In this document: piece by piece, positions 42,393 to 50,440 of the stretch
Numbering within the stretch: the first letter of the stretch is position 1
Layout: every line of letters begins with the position of its first letter
Position numbers and translations under genes: made by a program
NCBI RefSeq assembly: GCF_951801035.1
Contig: NZ_CATOKT010000001.1
Direction: 5' to 3' (one strand)
Length of the DNA stretch: 64,000 bases
From: Adlercreutzia sp910585575
Lineage (GTDB): Bacteria; Actinomycetota; Coriobacteriia; Coriobacteriales; Eggerthellaceae
The notes under the pieces: generated by a model
The model's database searches: none
What the model was told of the DNA's origin: nothing
The model's input: only the letters and a program-made list of their open reading frames with translations

Positions 42393-43316
42393 CTACTCCC
42401 TACCTGCCTGGGTGATATCGTAGGGCGTGGTCTGGTACACGTAGTAGTTCAACCAGTTAGTGTACAGCAGCTGGGCGTGGGAGAACCAGCTGGAGCGCGG
42501 CGTTTGGGCGGGGTCGTCGTTCGGGAAGTAATGGGCCGGCACGGCCATGTCCATGCCCTTGGCAATATCGCGGTCGTACTCAGCCTTCAGCGTGTCGCGG
42601 TCGTACTCCGGATGCCCGAACACGAAGAAGTTCTGCGAGTCCGTGGACTTCGCAATGTACACGCCCGCCTCGTCGGACACGGCAATGAGCTCCAAGTCGG
42701 GGTGCGCCTCGATGTCGGCCGCCTCCACCTCGGTGAAGCGCGAGTGCGGCGCCCAGAAGCAGTCATCGTAGCCGCGCACCAAAGGCGAGGTGGTCTTCAC
42801 CAACTGATGGTCGAACACGCCGAACACCTTGTGGTCCAGCGTGTGCTTCGGCACGCCGTAATGGTAGTAGATGCCCGCCTGGGCGCCCCAGCAAATGTGC
42901 AGCGTGGAATGCACGTGGGTCTTCGACCACTCCATGATCTCGCAGAGCTCCGGCCAGTAGTCCACGTCCTCGAACTCCAGCTTCTCCACCGGGGCCCCGG
43001 TGATGATGAGCCCGTCGAAGTGCTGATGGCGCACCTCGTCGAAGGTGGTGTAGAAGGACTCCAGGTGCTCGGCGGCCGTGTTCTTCGACTGATGGCTGGC
43101 CGTTTGCAGCAACTCGATTTCCACCTGAATGGGCGTGTTCGACAACTTGCGAAGAATCTGCGTCTCGGTAGTGATCTTCGTAGGCATGAGGTTCAGCAGA
43201 AGCACGCGCAAAGGACGAATGTCCTGGTGCATGGCGCGGTACTCCGTCATGACGAAGATGTTCTCGCTCTCAAGCGCCGCCGTGGCCGGCAGCGAATCGG
43301 GAATGCGGATGGGCAT
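42393..43316 (-). CDS. metA: Homoserine O-acyltransferase, MetA type (probably acetyl-CoA specific)
   Basis: A 307-residue enzyme that acylates homoserine. The catalytic cysteine is in LHICWGAQAGI, and the histidine and glutamate of the triad are in FGHPEYDRDTL. The substrate loop reads ITGAPVEKLEFEDVDYW; a glutamate in this position (in place of glycine) marks MetA enzymes that use acetyl-CoA instead of succinyl-CoA. This agrees with the O-acetylhomoserine sulfhydrylase gene 11 nt upstream. AGGGGAGGCC lies before ATG 43316. Confidence 0.93.
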   Translation of the reverse strand: MPIRIPDSLPATAALESENIFVMTEYRAMHQDIRPLRVLLLNLMPTKITTETQILRKLSNTPIQVEIELLQTASHQSKNTAAEHLESFYTTFDEVRHQHFDGLIITGAPVEKLEFEDVDYWPELCEIMEWSKTHVHSTLHICWGAQAGIYYHYGVPKHTLDHKVFGVFDHQLVKTTSPLVRGYDDCFWAPHSRFTEVEAADIEAHPDLELIAVSDEAGVYIAKSTDSQNFFVFGHPEYDRDTLKAEYDRDIAKGMDMAVPAHYFPNDDPAQTPRSSWFSHAQLLYTNWLNYYVYQTTPYDITQAGRE

Positions 43317-43327
43317 GGCGGCCTCCC

Positions 43328-44611
43328 CTACTCCACGCAGGCCAGGGCCTGGTCGATGTCGGCGATGAGATCGGCAGCGTCCTCGATGCCACAGGACAGG
43401 CGGATGAGGTCGGCGCCAATGCCGGCGGCCGCCAGCTCTTCGTCGTTCATCTGGCGGTGGGTGGCGTTGGCCGGGTGCAGCACGCAGGTGCGGGCGTCGG
43501 CCACATGGGTGGCAATTTGCGCCAGCTTCAGGTTCGCCATGAACGTCTCGGCCGCCGCACGGCCGCCGGCCACCCCGAAGCTGATGACGCCGCAGGAGCC
43601 ATCAGGCAGGTACTTCGCCGCCAGCGCGGCCTCGGCATCGCCCTCCAGGGAGGGGTGGCGCACCCAGGTCACCTTCGGATGAGCCGCCAGGTGCTCGGCC
43701 ACCGTGCGACCGTTTTCCGCATGACGAGCCATGCGCAGGTGCAGGCTCTCCAGACCCAGGTTGATGAGGAAGGCGTTCTGCGGCGACTGGATGGAGCCCA
43801 AATCGCGCATGAGCTGGGCAGTCGCCTTCGTAATATAGGCGCCCTCCAGCCCGAAGCGCTCGGTGTACACCACGCCATGGTAGCTCTCGTCGGGCTCGCA
43901 GAGTCCCGGGAACTTGTCGGCGTGCGCCGTCCAGTCGAAGCGCCCCGAGTCCACAATGACGCCGCCCACGGAAGCCCCGTGCCCGTCCATATACTTGGTG
44001 GTGGAGTGGGTGACGATGTCGGCGCCCCACTCGATGGGACGGCACAGCACCGGCGTCGGGAAAGTATTGTCCACAATAAGCGGCACGCCATGGGCGTGGG
44101 CCGCCGCGGCGAAGCGCTCGATATCAAGCACCGTCAGCGCCGGGTTGGCAATGGTCTCGCCGAACACGCACTTGGTATTCGGACGGAAGGCCGCCTCCAG
44201 CTCCTCGTCGGAGCAGTGCGGGTCCACGAAGGTGCACTCGATGCCCATGCGGCCCATGGTGTGGGCCAGCAGGTTGTAGGTGCCGCCGTAAATGGACGAG
44301 GACGCCACCACGTGGTCGCCCGCGCCGGCAATATTGAACACCGCGAAGAAGTTCGCCGCCTGGCCCGACGACGTGAGCATGGCCGCCGTACCGCCCTCAA
44401 GCTCGGCAATCTTCGCGGCCACGGCGTCGTTGGTAGGATTGGCCAGGCGCGTGTAGAAGTAGCCCGATTCTTCCAGGTCGAACAGGCGACCCATGTGCTC
44501 GGAGGTGTCGTACTTCCAGGTGGTGTTCTGATAGATGGGCACTTGACGCGGCTCGCCGTCGCCGGGGCGCCAGCCGCCCTGCACGCAGGTGGTTCCAAGG
44601 GACTCGGTCAT
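43328..44611 (-). CDS. metY: O-acetylhomoserine sulfhydrylase
   Basis: A 427-residue PLP enzyme of the Cys/Met metabolism family, making homocysteine from O-acetylhomoserine and sulfide. The cofactor lysine is in THSTTKYMDGHG, with YGGTYNL and IVDNTFPTPVLCRP as further PLP contacts. The roughly 430-residue length and the N-terminal TTCVQGGWRPGDGEPRQVP favour MetY over cystathionine synthases (about 390 aa). AAGGAG lies 6 nt before ATG 44611. First gene of the metY-metA-small protein operon. Confidence 0.93.
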   Translation of the reverse strand: MTESLGTTCVQGGWRPGDGEPRQVPIYQNTTWKYDTSEHMGRLFDLEESGYFYTRLANPTNDAVAAKIAELEGGTAAMLTSSGQAANFFAVFNIAGAGDHVVASSSIYGGTYNLLAHTMGRMGIECTFVDPHCSDEELEAAFRPNTKCVFGETIANPALTVLDIERFAAAAHAHGVPLIVDNTFPTPVLCRPIEWGADIVTHSTTKYMDGHGASVGGVIVDSGRFDWTAHADKFPGLCEPDESYHGVVYTERFGLEGAYITKATAQLMRDLGSIQSPQNAFLINLGLESLHLRMARHAENGRTVAEHLAAHPKVTWVRHPSLEGDAEAALAAKYLPDGSCGVISFGVAGGRAAAETFMANLKLAQIATHVADARTCVLHPANATHRQMNDEELAAAGIGADLIRLSCGIEDAADLIADIDQALACVE

Positions 44612-44653
44612 GCATGACTCCTTCTTTGGGAAAACGTACGAAGTTTGTTCCCC

Positions 44654-44659
44654 ATTATA
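44654..44659 (-). promoter_or_regulatory. Consensus -10 box of the methionine operon
   Basis: TATAAT on the minus strand, 43 nt before the metY start. The -35 region (about 17 nt upstream) is GC-rich and poor, so an activator or repressor is likely involved. No SAM riboswitch pattern was recognised in the leader. Confidence 0.5.
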
Positions 44660-44709
44660 GGAAGCCGCGCCCCGCGCGGAACCGCCTCATCGGCCACGAA
44701 CCATAGGAA

Positions 44710-44756
44710 GTTCCGCCCTGCCGCCATCGGAAAACCCGAGGGCGGCGGGGCGGAAC
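44710..44756. other. 16-bp hairpin between the membrane protein and methionine genes
   Basis: GTTCCGCCCTGCCGCC (44710-44725) pairs with GGCGGCGGGGCGGAAC (44741-44756) with one G-T pair and a 15-nt loop. It lies downstream of the minus-strand gene ending at 44865 and may terminate it, although no T run follows. Confidence 0.55.
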
Positions 44757-44864
44757 CCGCAAATCATTCATTCTGCTGTAGACCGCCCCGCTCGGGACAG
44801 AAGCATCTCGCCCCTTTCTCAGAGCGTCTTACTTCCCGCGCCCAAGAAGGCGCAAGAGGCGCTC

Positions 44865-46490
44865 CTACTTCCCACGCACCGCGTCGGCGGGATGGATGGT
44901 CATGGATTGGAAGCGGTCAGCCATGTAGGTGTCGTTGAACTCGTGGTCGTAGAACTGCTGGATGGGGGTGTCCACTGGGTCGCCCGACAGGCGCTCGTAC
45001 CAGCAATCGAGCGACTGCAGCGTCATGACGGCGTCCACCAAAATGAAGCAGGCCGCCACCGTGGTAAGCACATAACGCCAGTTCCACGGGATGAAATTCA
45101 CCAAGCGCAGCATGAAGGGCAGCAGCAACTTGATCCACACCACACCCAGCAGACCCCAGCAGGCCATGAACGGCAGGCAGGTGCGGCCGCCGAACAGCGA
45201 GCCGGGCATGTTAGAGTAGTCCCAGGCCACTGCGCCGAAAGCGTACTGCATGAACAGGCTGGTGAGCGCCTCGAAGGCACCGCCGATAACCGCCGCCACC
45301 AAGAAGATGATCACGAAGTTGCTCTTATGGAAGCGGTTGAGGAAGATGGTCATGAGCACCGCGCCGCAACCGTAGATGGGCGAGAACGGCCCGAACAGCA
45401 GCCCCGCGCGGTCTTGCCACTGACCCGGCACCACGAACAAGAAGTGCACGATTTCTTCCATGAACAGACCCAGGATGCTGGCCACCACGAAGATCCAGAA
45501 CAGGTTGAAGAAGTTCAGGGTGATATAGCCCTTGCCCGAGGGGTCGCGGCCGAGCGTGCCGGCCTCGCCTTCCTTGTGCTCTTCAGCCTCACGCTCCTGG
45601 CGATGGCGCCGGCGCTCTTCCAAAAGGGACGGGTCCAAGTAGCTTTGCAGGGCGATGGTGACAATGAGCACCACCAGGTAGAACACCAAGTCAATGCTCA
45701 TGCCCTCAAGCATGATGGAGCACAGGCCGCCCAAGATGATCAGCACGTACAGCCCGTAGGATATAAGCGCCGCCCAACGCCGCTTGTTCTGGAACATGCG
45801 CACGCCGAAGACGATGAACGTAATGGCCAGCGCCACCAGCACGGCCAAATGCACGAAGGTGACCACAATGGTGGACGTGCCCTCGCCGTGCATGCCTCCC
45901 GAGGCGAACATGGTTACCGCCTGGTAGATGGACTTCGCAATGCCCGGCAGCGCAGCGCCGGAGCCCACAATGAGCAGGACGCCGAAGATGCGCAGAACCA
46001 CGGGCAGTCGCTTCTTGTCCACGGGGCTGGTGAACTCGGCGGCAATAGTGGCAGTGGTCTCGTCGAAAGCTTGCTTCTTATCGGCAATGCCGCGCTTGAC
46101 GTCGGCGACGATCTCACTGGGATGCTCCACGGCGTGCACCGCAGCCACCGCCTCTTCGGCCGTGTGCTCCAGCTTGGCCTCCACGGCCTCGGCAATTTGC
46201 TCCGGGTGGCGTACCTCGTCAACGGCCTCGTGCAGCTTCTCATTGTCACGCGCTACGTCGGCCTTCAGCTCGGCAGCGTCGTTGTGCAGCTGGTCGTGCC
46301 ATTCCTGACGCGTTTCGGCAAGGTCGGCCCGCTCGAATTCCACGGCGTCCTTCAGGCCCTCTTCCACCTTATCGGCCGCTTCTTTCGCCAGGTGCTCGGC
46401 CTTCCCAAGAGGGCCTTCTGCGGCCGCATGTCCCGTTGCCTCCGGCGTTGGCTCGATGGATTTCGGCGTATGCTTTTCACGGTGAGTCAT
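44865..46490 (-). CDS. CmpB-type putative ABC permease with long helical N-terminus
   Basis: A 541-residue protein. Residues 1-155 are charged and helical, like an apolipoprotein or LEA protein (EHLAKEAADKVEEGLKD, then VRHPEQIAEAVEAKLEH). Three or four helices follow (about 165-285), then a charged loop, then five helices from about 330. The last part has IYGCGAVLMT and GRTCLPFMACWGLLGVVWIK, typical of the family annotated as putative ABC transporter permease (CmpB type). No ATPase gene is adjacent, so a transport role is doubtful. ATG 46490 follows GGAGAAGCC. Confidence 0.75.
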   Translation of the reverse strand: MTHREKHTPKSIEPTPEATGHAAAEGPLGKAEHLAKEAADKVEEGLKDAVEFERADLAETRQEWHDQLHNDAAELKADVARDNEKLHEAVDEVRHPEQIAEAVEAKLEHTAEEAVAAVHAVEHPSEIVADVKRGIADKKQAFDETTATIAAEFTSPVDKKRLPVVLRIFGVLLIVGSGAALPGIAKSIYQAVTMFASGGMHGEGTSTIVVTFVHLAVLVALAITFIVFGVRMFQNKRRWAALISYGLYVLIILGGLCSIMLEGMSIDLVFYLVVLIVTIALQSYLDPSLLEERRRHRQEREAEEHKEGEAGTLGRDPSGKGYITLNFFNLFWIFVVASILGLFMEEIVHFLFVVPGQWQDRAGLLFGPFSPIYGCGAVLMTIFLNRFHKSNFVIIFLVAAVIGGAFEALTSLFMQYAFGAVAWDYSNMPGSLFGGRTCLPFMACWGLLGVVWIKLLLPFMLRLVNFIPWNWRYVLTTVAACFILVDAVMTLQSLDCWYERLSGDPVDTPIQQFYDHEFNDTYMADRFQSMTIHPADAVRGK

Positions 46491-46636
46491 GGCTTCTCCT
46501 CCCGCAGATTCCTATTCATTCAGCAGTATAGAAACCTCGCAGGGAAAAGATGACCACCGCACCCAACGTACGCCAACCCGCAACGCCCCCGTTGCGCAGC
46601 GGTGAAGTTGCGGGACCATAGAATCCCGTGCGTATC

Positions 46637-46723
46637 CTACCCCCAGCAGGCGATGAAGATGGCGATGCCCATGAACACGGCGGATAGGCCCAGCACTGCG
46701 ATAACGTCGTTCAGCCTTTCCAT
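46637..46723 (-). CDS. 28-residue single-helix membrane peptide
   Basis: ATG 46723 opens a 28-codon frame, MERLNDVIAVLGLSAVFM then GIAIFIACWG and stop. GAGGAGGAG lies 5-13 nt upstream, stronger than most sites in the window. It is one membrane helix with a charged start. It stands alone, between the CmpB-type gene and the 187-aa protein gene on the same strand. It could be a small membrane regulator or a toxin-like peptide. Confidence 0.55.
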   Translation of the reverse strand: MERLNDVIAVLGLSAVFMGIAIFIACWG

Positions 46724-46845
46724 GGCTCCTCCTCGTGGATTAAGCTCCCTCGATGCCGTTCGTCTCTCTATGGGTTAGACGCTTCAGCGGCCCAGTTTGT
46801 TGCGCGCTTCGAGGAAACTCCACAAGCGGGAGCCGTACAGCGGCC

Positions 46846-47409
46846 CTACTGGGCGTAGACGTCCGTGCTTATAGGAATCTGCTGGTTGTGGCTATACCAA
46901 TCGCTCCAGGGATCCTCCGCCGTCGGAGGCGTGACAGCGTAGGCTACATCATAGGAATACCAAACCTCATGGCGCAGCACCGTGCCGCCCTGTTTCTCTA
47001 TGGCCTCATCGACGCGTTTCTCCATTACCGCAAGGCTGTCCGGCTTTCCCAGCTCGTCCCCTGGATCGACAGCGGCCGAGATATCGTGATCGCCGGAATA
47101 AGCGATGACTGTATCGAGGCTCTGGGGCAAATCGCTGGGATCCACGTAGAGCTTGAACGTCTTCTCCTCGTCGCCCATGCGGTAAATGATGCTGGTGTAA
47201 TTCGGATTCTCCCAAGGCTCGTTCCAAAGCGCCCCGGAAAACCTTTGCTGCGACACCCAGATAAGCCCAACAACAATCAGCACGAGCGCTGCCCCGCAAA
47301 GAGCTCCTTTAAGTGCAATGATGGCGCGATCCGACCGCTGTGTCTGCGCGCCTTCACTCTGGCTCGCGCTGCGCTCTTGGCGCAGGTTCTCGTTTTCGTC
47401 CATTGGCAT
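46846..47409 (-). CDS. Unknown single-pass membrane protein
   Basis: A 187-residue protein: a charged cytoplasmic start of about 30 residues, one membrane helix (ALCGAALVLIVVGLIWVS), and an extracytoplasmic domain rich in Tyr, Trp and Asp. AAAGGAG precedes ATG 47409. Its upstream region is a near copy of that of the XRE regulator gene (47553-48434), including an identical 26-nt stretch at 47458-47483, so the two are probably co-regulated. No family is recognised. Confidence 0.65.
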   Translation of the reverse strand: MPMDENENLRQERSASQSEGAQTQRSDRAIIALKGALCGAALVLIVVGLIWVSQQRFSGALWNEPWENPNYTSIIYRMGDEEKTFKLYVDPSDLPQSLDTVIAYSGDHDISAAVDPGDELGKPDSLAVMEKRVDEAIEKQGGTVLRHEVWYSYDVAYAVTPPTAEDPWSDWYSHNQQIPISTDVYAQ

Positions 47410-47457
47410 GGGGGCTCCTTTGCTCGTCTTCCGCCTTCCACGCTACCATAACCGACT

Positions 47458-47483
47458 CGACGCACAAGCAACGGTTGTTAACA
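47458..47483. repeat. 26-nt duplicated promoter element, copy A
   Basis: Identical to 48547-48572. The core is CAACGGTTGTTAACA, containing the near-palindrome CAACGGTTG. Similarity continues for about 80 nt in total. It lies 49 nt before the start of the 187-aa gene. It is likely the operator of the neighbouring XRE regulator. Confidence 0.75.
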
Positions 47484-47552
47484 TATAACGCTGACCTGGG
47501 AATTTTCCGCTGATTGCTGCATCGCCACCGCGCAAGCCCCCGTGCCAGCACC

Positions 47553-48434
47553 TCACTCGGAGCCCTCGTCCCAATCGTCGCCGAAGTCGAGGTCGAACCA
47601 TTCTTCGGCCCATTCGTTGACCTCCGGGCGCTCCTTGGCCTCTTCCTTGCGCTGCTCGACGGTTCCCATGTTGTGAAGGTTCGTCACGGTGAGACGCATG
47701 AACTCTCTGCCATAGTGCGCCGTGCCCCGGTCGAATTTTTGCAGACGAAAGGACTGGTCGCCATAGTGCAAGTAGAGAACTCCATCGAGCTGGCCCAGGA
47801 AGGACCACACGCTCGAAAGACTTGCCCAACCGACGGAAGCGCCTTCTTCGTCCTGCAGCTCGTACAAGTTGGGATCGGCGGTAGCGACAAAGCGCCCATT
47901 GACGGGATTGCGGTCAGGAGCGCCGAAATCGGCCAACTGCCACAGGCCGCCGTCCTCTTCCGTCAATCCGAACGAGGCATACACCGGACTTCCGGGATCG
48001 GCGATAGAGCCGTAAGTGCCCTCAAGATCAAAACCGTTTTCTACGCCGCCCATAAACCTACTCACCTGGAGGAACGCCGCCCCCACCGCTACCGCCACAA
48101 GAGCTACAGCGCATACGGCTATGAGCACTCGTTTGGTGCGACGATAGACGGTATCCATATGATCGTTCTGGGCGGCCCGCGCCTCCAACAGGCTGGCACG
48201 CAGCGCGAGCTCCTGGGGATCGGGAGCCGGATCAGCGTCGGGCCCTTTGCCCAGCAGCTCGTTGGGAGTTACCTCCAGCGCCTCGGCCAAAGCTCGCAGC
48301 GTGTCAGCATCGGGAACCGAGATGCCGCGCTCCCACTTCGAGACGGTCTGGCGCACCACATGCACCTGCTCGGCCAGTTCGCCCTGGCTCATGCCGCGCT
48401 CCTGGCGCAGCCGCTTGATCTCGTCCTTTAGCAT
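47553..48434 (-). CDS. XRE-family regulator with a membrane helix and outer domain
   Basis: A 293-residue protein. Residues 1-60 are a Cro/CI-type helix-turn-helix (RLRQERGMSQGELAEQVHVV, then RQTVSKWERGISVPDADTL). A membrane helix lies at about 104-125, and an extracytoplasmic domain of about 170 residues ends in a Glu/Asp-rich tail. The layout suggests one-component signalling across the membrane. ATG 48434 follows GAAGGAG. A copy of the 26-nt element is 113 nt upstream; autoregulation and control of the 187-aa gene are likely. Confidence 0.85.
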   Translation of the reverse strand: MLKDEIKRLRQERGMSQGELAEQVHVVRQTVSKWERGISVPDADTLRALAEALEVTPNELLGKGPDADPAPDPQELALRASLLEARAAQNDHMDTVYRRTKRVLIAVCAVALVAVAVGAAFLQVSRFMGGVENGFDLEGTYGSIADPGSPVYASFGLTEEDGGLWQLADFGAPDRNPVNGRFVATADPNLYELQDEEGASVGWASLSSVWSFLGQLDGVLYLHYGDQSFRLQKFDRGTAHYGREFMRLTVTNLHNMGTVEQRKEEAKERPEVNEWAEEWFDLDFGDDWDEGSE

Positions 48435-48546
48435 GGGAGGCTCCTTCGTTCGCGGTTCGCGGATCCCGGAACGTGGCCTTCCCGCCCGTCCGCCGCCTTT
48501 CAGCAAAGGCAACCGCTTTCCGTCCTCCACGCTACCACAACCAGCC

Positions 48547-48572
48547 CGACGCACAAGCAACGGTTGTTAACA
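48547..48572. repeat. 26-nt duplicated promoter element, copy B
   Basis: Identical to copy A at 47458-47483 and flanked by the same CCACGCTACCA-type sequence. It lies upstream of the XRE regulator gene. Confidence 0.75.
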
Positions 48573-48602
48573 CGCGACACTGAACTGGGAAATCTTCGCC
48601 GC

Positions 48603-48692
48603 CTACAGCGCTACCACCACCGTGCAGGCTCCCAGCGCCACCGCCCCTGCCGTCAGAAGAACCGCACCCAACAATGATGCCATCATGATCAT
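48603..48692 (-). CDS. 29-residue hydrophobic peptide
   Basis: The frame from ATG 48692 reads MIMMASLLGAVLLTAG then AVALGACTVVVAL and stop: one membrane helix with almost no charge. AAAGGGG lies just upstream; an internal ATG at 48686 gives better spacing and 27 residues. It lies directly upstream of the XRE regulator promoter copy on the same strand. Expression is plausible, but the function is unknown. It is the second such peptide in 2 kb. Confidence 0.4.
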   Translation of the reverse strand: MIMMASLLGAVLLTAGAVALGACTVVVAL

Positions 48693-48815
48693 CAGCCCCT
48701 TTCGGAATCGCTCGCTTTCCGTTTCGCTGACCCCATCATGACAGCCCCGTCTTACGCCCCCTGCACGCACACCTTACGGATTTGTTGTATTGAAGTTTTG
48801 GTCCCTGACGTCAAG

Positions 48816-49601
48816 CTAATCCCCGTAGGGGATGACGCCGGTGAAGGGGTAGGTGCCGTCGGTGGCTATGAGGAGGTAGTTGTCGGCGCCGCCGAATTCC
48901 TCGTCGGAGGCGTCGACAACGTACACGTTGGCGAAATGCCCTCGCAAGCGTTCCACCTGCGAGAACAGGCGATACATGGCATCGCCGGTGTATTCCGCCA
49001 CGCAGTTGGCCATGAACAGGCCACCTGGTGACAGGCAGACTTTGGCTGTGGTGACGCCCTCGTCGCTGGCGAAAAACGGCACGGCCTCGCGACCGACGAA
49101 AGCGTCGATGATGATGGCGTCGTAGGGAGCGCGGCAGGCTCCTCGTCGCAGGAAGGACCCGCCGTCCTCGGTGAAAATGCGCAGGTCGCCGGCGCGATCT
49201 TCTTCATCCAGCTGCGCCTCGAGGCGATCAAGGAAGAATTCCCGTCGCGCAAGATCCACCATAGCGGGGTCGATCTCCACCACGTCCAGCTGCACGCCGG
49301 GATGCTCCACCAGCAACTGCTTAGGGTAGGCGAACCCGGCTCCGCCGATCATCAGCACGCGCCGCACCGTTAGCGTCGGCTGCGCCTCAAACATGTGGTC
49401 GAAAGAGCGCAGGTAGGCGAAGGGGCACTGGGCCCAGCGTTCATCCAGGTAGGTGGCCGACTGCAGCACGCCGCCCACATTCAGCATGCGCACCAGCGAA
49501 CCGTCCTCGGCCGGCATGGCGTACACCGTCGCCTCCCCGAACATGGTCGGAAACGCCTGACGACCTCTGCCGCGCATCTTTTCCCAGAGCCCTAACGACA
49601 C
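48816..49601 (-). CDS. Spermidine synthase-like SAM-dependent enzyme
   Basis: A 261-residue protein with a Rossmann methyltransferase/aminopropyltransferase fold: VRRVLMIGGAGFAYPKQLL, LDVVEIDPAMVDLAR and YDAIIIDAFVG. The order matches spermidine synthase-like proteins, but the typical putrescine-binding block (GGxDG and DSTDP) is missing, so it is probably a methyltransferase-like relative with another substrate. GTG 49601 is used, with GGAGG 6-7 nt upstream. No polyamine gene is adjacent. Confidence 0.75.
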   Translation of the reverse strand: MSLGLWEKMRGRGRQAFPTMFGEATVYAMPAEDGSLVRMLNVGGVLQSATYLDERWAQCPFAYLRSFDHMFEAQPTLTVRRVLMIGGAGFAYPKQLLVEHPGVQLDVVEIDPAMVDLARREFFLDRLEAQLDEEDRAGDLRIFTEDGGSFLRRGACRAPYDAIIIDAFVGREAVPFFASDEGVTTAKVCLSPGGLFMANCVAEYTGDAMYRLFSQVERLRGHFANVYVVDASDEEFGGADNYLLIATDGTYPFTGVIPYGD

Positions 49602-49690
49602 TGTCAGCCTCCATCATCCGTAAGCGCCTTCGCCTGCGAGATAGCCTTCCTTTGCTTCACCGCGCTCAAGGGCACCGGCCAAGGCGCTGC

Positions 49691-50362
49691 TTACCTGCTT
49701 GCCCGAGCCAGAAACTCGTCCACATCCAACTGGGTGAAATCCTCGAAGTAGACATCGGCGCGTTCGCGCAGCGCCTCGCGGGTGCCGGAGATGTCGTTGT
49801 CGTAGATGGCCGCCGTGCGATAGCCCGCGCCGCGCAGGGTGTCCAGGGCGTAGGCCGCATCCTCGAAACCCCAGGTGTGGGTGCGATCGGTACCCAAGAA
49901 GCTGCGAGCGTGGTTGTACACCGTCGGCTCGCGCTTGCTGGTATTCAAATCGTCCACCGACACGATGACCTGCAAGTACGGCGTGAAGCCGCAGCGATCG
50001 AGGCAGGCGCGCAGCATGTCGGGCGAGGTGCTGCTGGCCACCGCCAGGGGCACGCCGCGCTCATGCAACGCGCGCACAAACGCCAGCGCCCCGGGCCGTG
50101 CCTCCACCTCGTTGGCGTAAAAGGCACGCATGCGATCGAAGATCATGACCATGACGGCCTCGGCGCTCTCCCCCAGCCCGCATTGCTTGTGCAAATACGC
50201 GCTGGCCTCTTCCAGCGACATGGTGGTGATGGCGTCGGCATCCTGGGGCGTCAGGGCAATGCCGGCCTCGGCGCACAGCTGCCGATCCACCTCGTGCCAC
50301 GCCTCCATGGAATCCACCAGCGTGCCATCGCAATCGAAGATGACGCCGATCTGCTCCTCCAT
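49691..50362 (-). CDS. HAD-superfamily phosphatase or phosphomutase
   Basis: A 223-residue protein. Motif I is VIFDCDGTLVDS with nucleophile D10, motif II is AVASSTSPDM, and motifs III/IV are SKREPTVY and GFEDAAYALDTL. The helical cap after motif I puts it in subfamily IA, like beta-phosphoglucomutase and phosphoglycolate phosphatase. Motif IV has the single acidic pair ED. ATG 50362 follows GAAGG. It lies just after the hom terminator; the substrate is unknown. Confidence 0.85.
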   Translation of the reverse strand: MEEQIGVIFDCDGTLVDSMEAWHEVDRQLCAEAGIALTPQDADAITTMSLEEASAYLHKQCGLGESAEAVMVMIFDRMRAFYANEVEARPGALAFVRALHERGVPLAVASSTSPDMLRACLDRCGFTPYLQVIVSVDDLNTSKREPTVYNHARSFLGTDRTHTWGFEDAAYALDTLRGAGYRTAAIYDNDISGTREALRERADVYFEDFTQLDVDEFLARASR

Positions 50363-50387
50363 AATCGCCTTCGCTCCTTCCACCAAA

Positions 50388-50409
50388 GAGGGCGGCCTTC
50401 GCCGCCCTC
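50388..50409 (-). terminator. Terminator of hom
   Basis: GAGGGCGGC, loop CTTC, GCCGCCCTC: a perfect 9-bp stem, 31 nt after the hom stop codon, with a weak TTT on the minus strand. Confidence 0.7.
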
Positions 50410-50440
50410 GAACAATCCACCGGCAAGATTACCTTGCTTG

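Noticed and set aside
44612..44760. SAM riboswitch before metY
   Set aside because: The leader after the -10 box is only about 35 nt, too short, and shows no SAM-box pattern.
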